From assembly GCA_020746875.1 (NCBI GenBank), contig JAGTJL010000010.1, forward strand, positions 1,860,001-1,924,000: a stretch of DNA of 64,000 nt, given 5' to 3'. This document shows positions 23,142-32,420 of the stretch, in pieces. The position numbers and the translations under genes were made by a program. The notes beneath the pieces are model-generated. The model worked only from the letters and a program-made list of their open reading frames with translations, made no database searches and was not told where the DNA came from. The stretch is from Rhexocercosporidium sp. MPI-PUGE-AT-0058. Its lineage: Eukaryota > Ascomycota > Leotiomycetes > Helotiales. Position 1 is the first letter of the stretch. The number at the start of each line of letters is the position of its first letter.

Positions 23142-24307
23142 ATGGTCAACACAACTCTGAAATATGTCTCGATCTCTGCGGCCGTGTTTGTTGGTCTTTA
23201 TGCCACATTGCTGGGACTTCTATCAACCTCGTTCTGCCAGGCCCATGTCGTCTACCTACATGGGATTCAGATGACCTGGTTCAAGGACCTGAATGTCCCT
23301 GAGCTCTTTGGGTTCCTACACAATCAAGTCTCACCCTTCGGCATCACATCGTGGGACGGAGAAACGCTTTATGCGTGGCATATACTTCCAGTTGGACTGT
23401 ATCGAAAGCACGAAGAGGCCCTAGTTCCAGAGCCATCGGGGTTCGTCCTAAATATCAAAAGTCGCCTTTCTTTCAAGCTCTTGCAGTATGATCCTGAAGC
23501 CCGACTTGTGCTTTATTTTCATGGCGCAGGAGGGACCGTTGGGTCGGGATACAGAACATTAAACTATCGCGCACTCTCGGCAGGGCAGCCAGATAACATT
23601 CATGTGTTGACATTTGATTATCGGGGATTTGGTCGCAGCACAGGAAACCCGTCTGAGCGAGGACTGCTCCTTGATGCAATCGCAGTGGTCGAGTGGGTTA
23701 CCATTGTCGCTGGTATCTATCCTAGTCGAATTGTTGTCTTTGGGCAGTCCATGGGTACTGCTGTGGCCCTCGCTATGTCAGAACACTTTGCACTTCAATC
23801 GCCACCTGTTGTTTTTGCTGGCACTGTACTCGTTGCACCTCTTGTCGATGTTGCGACTCTAGTCTCAACCTACAAGATTGCAGGTACTATTCCTCTCTTG
23901 TCTTCACTTGCCAGATTCCCAACCGCCTTTGCCCATATGTGTACTTTGATCCGCGACAAGTGGTTGAGCAAAGATCGCATCGCAAGCTACATCAAAGCCA
24001 ATGAGGCAAATAGTGAAAATACAGGCTCACTTTGATCCACGCCGAGGATGACTGGGACATTCCCTTCCACCACACTCAGTTACTATTTTGGCATGCAGTC
24101 AACGCCACTGTCCCTGGAGGGATAAGCTATGAGACTTTGGAAGATAAGAAGTACAAAGCCAAGGTTGATCTTGGGGCTGCTGGGTCGCTCATGGAATGGC
24201 GAACCGAAGTCGGTGTCATTCGAGAAGATATCATGCAGACTGGTCTACACGATGTTATTATGGGGTACCCAGTGATCACTATAGCTGTCATGCGCATATT
24301 TGATTGA
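23142..24307 (+). pseudogene. ABHD12-like alpha/beta-hydrolase with a single frameshift
   Basis: The first frame (23142-24035) starts with a membrane anchor (ISAAVFVGLYATLLGLLS) and has LVLYFHGAGGTVGSGYR, the TFDYRGFGRSTG loop and the nucleophile elbow VVFGQSMGTAVAL, typical of ABHD12-type serine hydrolases. The frame ends falsely at NTGSL. One base over, YRLTLIHAEDDWDIPFHHTQ supplies the conserved acid/histidine region and continues to 24307. The break falls in the short A-run at 24016-24019, where one more A would restore the reading. No GT-AG intron explains it. It is either a recent inactivating deletion or a base-calling error in the assembly; everything else is intact. Relatives act on lysophospholipids or acylglycerols. 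Confidence 0.7.
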
Positions 24308-24615
24308 GCGGCGGACTTTTAGACTTTCGTCTCTGTGCTCGAATCACTTCTTTTAGTTGGGGTGTGCATTCCAAAATTTCTTCTGTGTCCAGAGTATTTG
24401 CTATTTATGCAGTGCAATGATACCAACATACTCCCGCCTGCTGCTTAACAATACATTTTCAGAACTTTCAGCTATGAATCATTAAAGAAAGCTTTCTAAA
24501 CCTAAACGTTTCGCTATCCCTTCGACACATTACCCGTTGCTGCCCATGTTAGAGTATCCAACTCAGCCCCTGCTATTCTCAACCGCAGCAACCACTTCTT
24601 GTTTTTGGCTCCCAA
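24308..24615. other. Intergenic between convergent genes
   Basis: The hydrolase and the membrane-protein gene converge here. No gene or structured element is evident. Confidence 0.5.
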
Positions 24616-26086
24616 TTAAAATGCACGGATCCAATAATTGGATACCACGTACGTGTCATAGATTCCCGGATCAGAAGCTCGAAAGGCAGCAATAACGCCT
24701 CCAGTCATCACAATGCGACTAGCGAGATACAGGACTGGTGTTGAGAGGCTAACCAGCGTGATAGGACCGTCCCATCTAAAAACCACCTTCTCGAAATGCA
24801 TGAAGATAAGCAGAGTAATGATCGAGGTGAGTGCAGCTCCTCTCCATAACCATTCTTCGACAAGTGATGGAAAAGTTGAATTCCAGGATATGAGATGCAG
24901 GGCACCAAAGGACGAGCCCATGAGACAGGTTACTGGCCAAATCCTTGATCGGTAGAGGTCTGGATCCCAATAGGAAACTACAATCTCCTTGGGCGCATGG
25001 TCCACAAGGCCAGTACTAGCCTCTTCGTCGTTGTCGCTCGTGGCAAGTATCTCTCGTTCCCTCACTTGAGAATTTTCTCCGCTTGTGCCTTCGCTCTTCG
25101 GACTGCTTCCTGCACTACCTTCTCTTGCGCCGCCTGCATCTGCTTGTCTTCGGCTTCCTTCTCAAAGATACGTGGCATAAGACGCCAGACATTCCAAAGC
25201 GAATTTTGTCCATCCAGTCCCTCATCGTCAAATTCATTGCTAACAGCCATCTCTTCAAACTTCGTTCTCTGCTCCGACGCCATAGCTGGCAGGTCCACAA
25301 TTGAAGGAGTCATGATATCCTTGGGTTTCACCCACCAGAGGAAATACGTGACGGCGAAGAGCGGAATGTAGCTAATCGTCATAGATTCCAATTGCGAGAG
25401 AGGGAGGTGGTGGGCGGTGCGCATGATACAGTGCGCCAAAAACCATGATACTTGTATGAGCGCCGCCAGCTTCACGGTACCATCCGCATTGCTCTTATCA
25501 GATATGACTTCCACCGACAAATCCCAAGACGGATGATCGTTCCAATTGACAAGTCTCTGCTCAAGGAGCCAGGTATATTGATTTGGCCAGATAACCCTAT
25601 TCCCATCAGGCGTACGATATTTCAGCGCCAACATACCGATGAAAAACGCATGTATAAGTCTAAATTGCCCGCCCGTGAATGTCGCCAAGTCTGCTTCATC
25701 TTCTTCGCCTGGCTCCATTCTTGCAGCCCTTCGACGGCGATCAATTCAGGTGCCACAATTGTCTTGAGGAAAAATGCAAGCTTGTGCAGACGACGGGTCA
25801 GTGGCCTTTTGGATACCCGTGGATGGATGACGCCCCATGTACACAAGAAGATGGTGAGGCTGCAGCTGGATACCAAAGTCAACGTTCCCCGACCACGACT
25901 CTCCACCACCCAACCAACTAAAGCACCAGATTTTTGTAAGGGGGACAGTTCTGAGGTTATGGTTCTGCCCATTGCAAATGATTCAATACATCGCAACCAA
26001 ATATTTCGAGAAAGTGGATATGAGATAGATATTGCTGGATTTACAAAATTCCAGCAAGTAGTCAGACGGCGTGGTGTTTGCTCCAA
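24616..26086 (-). pseudogene. Fungal multi-pass membrane protein with a single frameshift
   Basis: The gene belongs to a fungal-specific family of unknown function that I recognise by its pattern, not by name. Signs are GRGTLTLVSSCSLTIFLCTW and APELIAVEGLQEWSQAKKMK in the 5' part, RLIHAFFIGMLALKYRTPDG in the middle, and YDTYVVSNYWIRAF at the end, with several hydrophobic segments. A 50-bp intron at 25016-25065 with a GTGAGG donor joins the last two parts in frame. Between QAKKMKQ and TGGQFRLIHAF, near 25690, the frame jumps by one base with no GT-AG option. This is the only defect. The start may be the ATG at 25972 (MGRTITSEL) or at 26086. Inactivation or an assembly error are both possible. 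Confidence 0.6.
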
Positions 26087-26981
26087 GTCATCAGGAGCTG
26101 GAAGCCAGCATTACTGCCCTGCGGGCTTCCTGGAAGGCTGAAGTCAAATCGTCAAATCCCAGAAACCAATATCTCCAAGAATTAACAAACACGCCTCTCC
26201 TGCATCAGGGGACGTGGGATTTGGCTCTTTCGAGCAGACGAAGCGCTTAGAGAAAAACCACTAGACCTGGTTGATGGGACGAGACCACAAAACATGCATG
26301 GGCTTGCTTGGGATTCTGCAGCTTCTTATGCTTTGAACACGTCGGCATTCTGGTGATTGGCAGTTCACGTATCAATGCATTTCTCTTCCGTTCTAATGTT
26401 GTGATGCGCGTTTGCAAAAGCAGACACAAAGGTTAGATGGGGGTCGAAGTGTTGCTAAGATCGCTTCTTTTGAGGCTTTAGGTCTTGCTATCGCCATGTT
26501 AGCTTCTTACTTTGACTATATCTTGATGAGTCCAAGCTTAATTTTTCGTCACAGCAATTCTTAAGGGAATGTTCGCTCACTCCAATTTCCATGTCTATTT
26601 TTAGAACAATGGCAAGACCGAGAATTATTGGGCTTGGAAGGAAACCTCCCACCCACTCTTGGTACTCTCTTAATATTGAACCAACGAGTTGTTGTACAAC
26701 GACCAAAATCGTTAACAGAGAGAGAAATACGCATTGGAGAAATTGCTATCAAAGTTAGATAATAAGATCCCTCAGCCGAGTTTTCAAGGACAAGACCCGC
26801 TCCCATCCAGGCCTCCATGCGGCGCAGCAAGCGTGGCGGCGACAAAGAACTTCAACGACCATCACCTTTGGTCATGATATAGTAGCAAGATTTCTCTTCT
26901 TCATTTTCTCATAGTCCAATTCTGTTTCCTTGTGTAGCTGTTTATCACTCGTTTGGTTATTCAACTTCCGCACAGTACCTG
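26087..26981. other. Intergenic, divergent promoter region
   Basis: The membrane-protein gene and the cysteine-rich surface protein diverge from here. No coding sense is visible; pyrimidine-rich tracts precede the 26982 start (26885-26980). Confidence 0.5.
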
Positions 26982-28546
26982 ATGTTTCCGTCCCTCGCAC
27001 AAACTTGCAGCCTCGCGCTGGCCCTCAGCCTTGCCGTCTCAGCACAACAAACCCCTCTCAACACCCCCTCCATTCCCGAGAATCGTCCTGTCCACGATCG
27101 TCCTACTTCTCCTCCAGAAGGTTCCGACTCAGGAACCATTATAGGTGCTCCTCGCAATGCAACAATCAAGCTGTTCCCGGCGTCTCTCACAAGTTTCCGC
27201 CCCTATTTCAGCTTCGGATGCCACGAAAGCACTTTCAACACCATATCCCTCGAAACCGATGTGTGCCTATCCGGAGACTACTACCTCAGCCATAATATGC
27301 TCATAGCCGAGGCGCCTGTATGTTCAGACGGAAAGAAGTCGACGATGGCTTACTATCATAAACAAGGTTGTGGAGGTGAGATATATTACCGAAGCGATTT
27401 CAATAGGAATGGTATCCCAGAGTACTGTCTGTGGGGCGGGCACTCGCCAAAAGAATGGTCTTTGATATTCCGCTGTGGTGATGGAACGGAGAGTATGGAA
27501 GATAAAATGAGTGCCACGGAAAGCATGGAGACAAGACATCAAATCGCCGTTCCTCCACCCGCTCCGGAGCCAATACCATACCACGGGAGCTTTGTAGAGG
27601 AGGAATCACAGGATGAACCCACGGAGTTAGAAGAGCCAACAGATGGGATTGTAATCACACATATGTTCCCAGAGTGCAACGGTCGACGTGTTGGAGGCCA
27701 CAAGCCCATGACAGTCCCTGTTGACCGCTGCCTCACAATTCACGGCTTCGGGATCCAATTCAAGACACCCGCTGTATGCGCCAACGGAACCCGAGCGAAA
27801 TGGGCTCGTTTCGAAGACTACAAGTGCGGCTACGGAGAAATATCTTCAACTTATGGCTTGATTGACATCAAAGATTCGGATATCATGCAATGTCTCTCCA
27901 CAGGCACTTTTGGTGACGGAGACAAAGTCTCCAGCATGTCATTCTGGTGCGAGGGGTTCGGTGACGTCAAGAAGCCTGATCCAAACGCCCCGGAAGAACC
28001 AGAGGTACCGAAACCTGCAAGAGGAAGTGTCAGCGAAAGTGCTTGTGGCGATCGTATGCCGTTCTTCGATCATCCAAAGACGGACACGTGTGTTGATCTC
28101 AAGACGGATATGATGAAGATCTTCTCCACAGGCGTTTGTGAAAATGGCACGTCTGCTCTACTTGCGAAGTATGAACGGAAGGGATGCGCTGGCAGCCCGG
28201 CCTCGTTTATGGAAGTCAATAAGGAGAAAGGTAATCTAGAAAAGTGTCTGAGCTTCAAGGGTACGGGCAGTTTTGCCTTGTGGTGTGATGGGAAGGGTGT
28301 AGTTGGACCTGTGCCAAATAACCCCAATGGATCGAGGCAGGGGAGATCAAAGACTTCTGTGGTTATGATTGTTGTGCTTGTTATTTTCGCCGGAGTGTTG
28401 GCCACTATGTTAGGGGCATGGGCTTTGTTTACTACTGACGTCGGGATGAAATTCAGGGTAAGTAATCTGTGTGATGATGGAGGTATCGGTTGACTAACCT
28501 CGAATAGGAGCTATTTATTCGCCGGGATGGCGGTATTGCTTTGTGA
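26982..28546 (+). CDS. Secreted/surface protein with three cysteine-rich repeats and a C-terminal membrane anchor
   Basis: Exons 26982-28457 and 28508-28546 (50-bp intron, GTAAGT...AATAG) give 504 residues. A signal peptide (LALALSLAVSAQQ) is followed by a Pro-rich linker. Then come three related repeats at about residues 75-165, 225-320 and 350-440. Each has the order C ... D.CL or C.D, a segment ending VC.(N/D)G..(A/S), a (G)CG or GC motif, a CL(S/W) motif and a closing F(W/R)C.G. Acidic, Pro/Glu-rich linkers separate them. A transmembrane segment (VVMIVVLVIFAGVLATMLGAW) near residues 458-478 leaves a short cytosolic tail ending ELFIRRDGGIAL. No known family came to mind. Topology suggests an extracellular binding protein anchored at the plasma membrane. 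Function is unknown. Confidence 0.8.
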
Positions 28547-28879
28547 TTACTTGCTATTTATACCAATCATGGTAGTATAATGACACTACCAGTTTACAGG
28601 AAATGAGGGTCAGTAGTTATACTCATTGGTCGATGTTTCAAACTTAGCAAAATCCCGAGTTCCAGTTTGCAGTTGTCACGAATCACATATTTTCGAGTCC
28701 CAGTTTGAGGTTCACTCTGGAAGGGACAAATTCTGGTCAATGCCTTTGTGGGAAGTCGAAGTAACCTCACCCAAGAACAAAATCTTGAAGAATCAACTAC
28801 TGTGGGTGCAAGGACCCCTTCTCAACTCCCGCACTTGAGCTTGGTCGAGATCCATTATCATTATGGTCTTTCTCAAAAC
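28547..28879. other. Intergenic between convergent genes
   Basis: This holds the 3' regions of the surface-protein and acyl-CoA-synthetase genes. The open frames here are antisense shadows of the synthetase end. Confidence 0.5.
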
Positions 28880-30802
28880 TTACAACTTCGAATCCTTCCC
28901 CTTCTTCCACTCCGCAGCTTTCAATTCATTTCTCTTGATCTTCCCACTGATCGTCTTGGGGAGAAAATCCGGATCCACCAGCTGGATCTTCCGTGGATAC
29001 TTGTATGGCGCGGCATTGTCCTTGCAGAATTCCTGCAACTCTTTCACGATTGAGTTGTCGTCTTTAATACCCTTGCACTCGGATGTAAGAACGACGAATG
29101 CCTTGACCACCTCGCCGCGGGATTTGTCGGGCGAAGATACCACGGCCGATTCAGCCACTCCGGGGTGGAGTTTGAGTGTTGACTCGACTTCGAATGGTCC
29201 TGATGTGCAATTCAGTAAGTGATAGAATCTGGCTGGAACATAAATAAAGACATACCAATTCTGTACCCCGCCGAGTTTATAACATCATCAGCTCTGCCAA
29301 CGAACCAATGATATCCATCCTTATCCCTTGTTGCTCTGTCCCCCGTAAGGTACCACTCCTTCCCACCCAACTCTTTAATCCTCATATCTAAACTCCCATC
29401 AACTCGAATGTACCCATCAAACAGACCGAAGAATTCGTCACTGCCACCCCCCGAGGTTCCTTTGACCAGAATCGCAAGGTCTCCTTCAGTATCTGCCTCA
29501 CACTCTCTCCCCTCCGACGAGATGATCTTCAATGGAACCCCAGGTGTAGGTTTTCCCATCGATCCAGGCCTAATAGCCGTACCGGCAAAATTCCCACAGG
29601 TCAACACCGTCTCCGTCTGTCCATACCCATCGAAGATCTCCAACCCAGTCATCTTCTGCCATTCATCAATGACTCCAGCATTCAGAGGCTCGCCAGCACC
29701 AGTACAATGTGATAGTGCTTTTGGTGGATTTTCCTTGAGGTACTTCTTGCTTTTCTGGAGGACTAGCTGGCGATATGCTGTTGGAGGTGCGCAGAGCGTT
29801 GTGATGGGGTAGTTGTGCAGGATGTGTAAGAGCCGGAGGGGGTCGAATGCAGCCCGGTCGTCGTGTACGAAGAGTGTTGCGCCGCAATTCCAGGCCCCAA
29901 AGAAGGACCATGCTGCTTTAGCCCAGCCTGGGAGGATATATTAATAGGATGTTTTGTGAGGACGACGTGTGACTTACCTTGTTCAGATAGGTTCCAGTAG
30001 ACCTTCCCTGGGCTGAGTTGAAGCCAGTGCTTGCCGGTCAGTGTATGTGCTATTCTGAGAATCAGAGGTGTTTCTCAGGACATTTCTTGAGCACTTACCT
30101 AGAGGGTAAGATATTTGGTTATGCTGCACCATCTTTGGAGGACCCGAGGTCCCAGATGTGAAGTAGATCAGAGATGGGTCACTCGTCGCGATTTGAGGGC
30201 TCTGGAAGGTCGCTGTAGCTTCAATCGATTCGAGACGCTGGTAGTAGTTGACGACGGCAGAATCTCTTGCCTTCGCCGTCTCATCAACTTGAACGACGAG
30301 CTTCACAGTCGGGCAATTGGCTTTTACTTTCATAAATTTCTCCACGTTCGTCTTGTCGCCGAAGAAAGCAGTGGCACCTGTTTGGTTACACCGGAACTCG
30401 ATATCCTTTGCCACCAGTAAGGTGGTGGCCGGACATATCACAATCCCGCTGCGGATTGAGGCAAGTGCTATCTCCCACCTAATATCGTCAACAAAATGAA
30501 CACTACACTACTGGATATCGGCACTATAGTTACTATTTGAATACATACCATGCTGGCGTCCGAGGAAGAATCATGACCACCCTCTCACCTACGGACAGGC
30601 CGAGCTTCTGAAGCAGATCAGCGATTCGATGCGACTGTTGTTGGAAATGACTGTATTTCAACATCCGCGTATCGGAGAGATCTTGAGATATCCAGTGCAT
30701 CGCTATTGAGTCCGGACTCTTGGTTGCCCAGTAGTCGACTACATCTCGGGCGAAGTTGAAATCTTCAGGTTTCTGCAGCTTACAGCTTGTGAAGTGTGCC
30801 AT
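28880..30802 (-). CDS. Medium-chain acyl-CoA synthetase-like AMP-binding enzyme
   Basis: Five exons give 565 residues: 30802-30549, 30478-30099, 30049-29978, 29927-29256 and 29199-28880. All junction phases agree. The adenylate-forming P-loop [12 protein letters not shown], the A5 motif GYGQTE, the A7/A8 region [20 protein letters not shown] and [12 protein letters not shown], and the A10 lysine region [12 protein letters not shown] are all present in the right order. Such enzymes activate carboxylic acids as acyl-AMP and then acyl-CoA. The overall pattern ([29 protein letters not shown]) matches the ACSM-type subfamily. No clear N-terminal targeting signal or peroxisomal C-terminus is visible (it ends [11 protein letters not shown] is at the extreme C-terminus, so a PTS1 peroxisomal signal is in fact likely). 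It diverges from the fusion flavoprotein. Confidence 0.92.
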
Positions 30803-32420
30803 TGTGCAACTTCCCCACTTATGAACCTCAGGAGGTACAGCTGCTTATCGACAAGAAGGAAAAGAACGATAATATCCTTCGTGTGGGAATAGGTTTTGAC
30901 GTCGATTTCCGGGGCCTTGCAGCGGAGTAGTATTCGAGGATTTTTATTGGGATCTTTGTATTCCGGAATTCGGAAGTTATCAACTACGCTGCCGCTCCCC
31001 CGCGTTCCTCGTATACACTTCCGTGCGGGGTACTTAGTACATGACTACTCGTACTGTATCACCAAAATATGCGTCCAGCCTCCGAATAAATGATATCGCT
31101 TTCCCAGGGAACTCCAGAGTAACAATTCTTTGAAGGGCTCACGTGTGGAGTTCTCAAGGAGGCATCTAGTCTTTGGTAGCCTAAATAAAAGGACTACATT
31201 CATCGAGTGAGGAAGAAGCGCTTTTCTGAAGCAACGTGTAAGCTTGATTTCCCGCGCAGAACCCTCTTGCGTCATGCCTCACCACCTTGTAATCACAACT
31301 TTGAAAGGGCCTCTACCTTTGAATCGCCTTACAATCACTCGCTCATTCCTTACCTACGCAAAGGTAATTATGCTTGCGAAACGCTCAGTGTTCCCTGTCC
31401 TCTGATCGGGCTTCAATTGCAAGTTATGTTACGAACCATGTTCGGCATGCGTACTAGCTCAGCTGTCCACCAAGCCGCCGCACTCGAATATCCCAAAAGA
31501 ATTTCAGATGGAAGAACACAGTCTGACACATTTCTAAAATCTCGTGATTCCAAAATAGCAAGTTTTACCAGTTATACCAGTCATGGATTATACGGAAAAA
31601 ATCACGCCTCCCCTCCAATGGTAAAACAACGTATCAAAATTTCTCACCAGTCTCTTTGCATGGCTCTTCTTTTGGCTTTCTTTCAATCATCGTTGTGGTT
31701 TATTTGGGCAGTTCTCTGTGGGTCTATAGACATGCTTCTATTGGCATGCTTTAGTACTATAATCTTTTCGCCATTCAAGCCATCGCAAATGAGAATACCA
31801 CGAATACCAGAATGCCCAGTCCGGATCGCAAAAATCCTCATAAATTCCAAAGTCTGAATCACCAGCCCAGATTTCTGTCGAGAAGAGCCATAATGAATCC
31901 TTGTTTCTTTTCATTGGCTGGCAGACATCTCTGACTGGCCAAATCGGGGCAGTCACCCCACACAAGCCACCGGACTGCCAAGGGTACACAACAGCAACAT
32001 GGGCCAACGAGACTGCTTTCTTGATCTAGGGGACTATTGAAATCATCCGATATTCTGTATAGCCAACTGTGCGGACTCCTTAGTCATATACATGCATTTC
32101 CTCGCAACGTTTATTCATTCCTCCAGTTTTCAAACCAGCGTGGCCGACACGCGCATATCCTGGCAAACAGAAAATTTCAATAAAAGGCACCCATTCACTC
32201 CTCTGCTGTTCTAATTCACAGGTGGCAGGAAAGTGAGCAGCTGATCTACTGGCCCGGAGCAATCAATCAGGGATTTAATTTCACTCGCGACATTCACTAC
32301 AAAAAAAACAAGTTAACGACTACCCGCTATAAAGTCTATAGGGCATGGATGAAAAGTCAACTATAACTCTCGAATCTTCGCACTTTTCTAGAAAGAACAG
32401 AGAGTAAAACATAGTCCACA
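30803..32420. other. Intergenic, divergent promoter region
   Basis: This 1.6-kb stretch separates the acyl-CoA synthetase and the fusion flavoprotein. A plus-strand frame at 31207-31857 has no domain. Minus-strand frames at 32007-31738 (Trp-rich, DPDWAFWYSWYSHLRWLEWR) and 32262-32080 look composition-wise a little like coding sequence, but I cannot link them into a gene. Confidence 0.45.

Noticed and set aside
24616..25065. Second frameshift in the membrane-protein gene near 25062
   Set aside because: A 50-bp GTGAGG...CTAG intron (25016-25065) joins the parts in phase, so it is not a lesion.
31207..31857. 216-codon open frame
   Set aside because: No recognisable motif, starts from a non-ATG codon, and lies in a promoter region.
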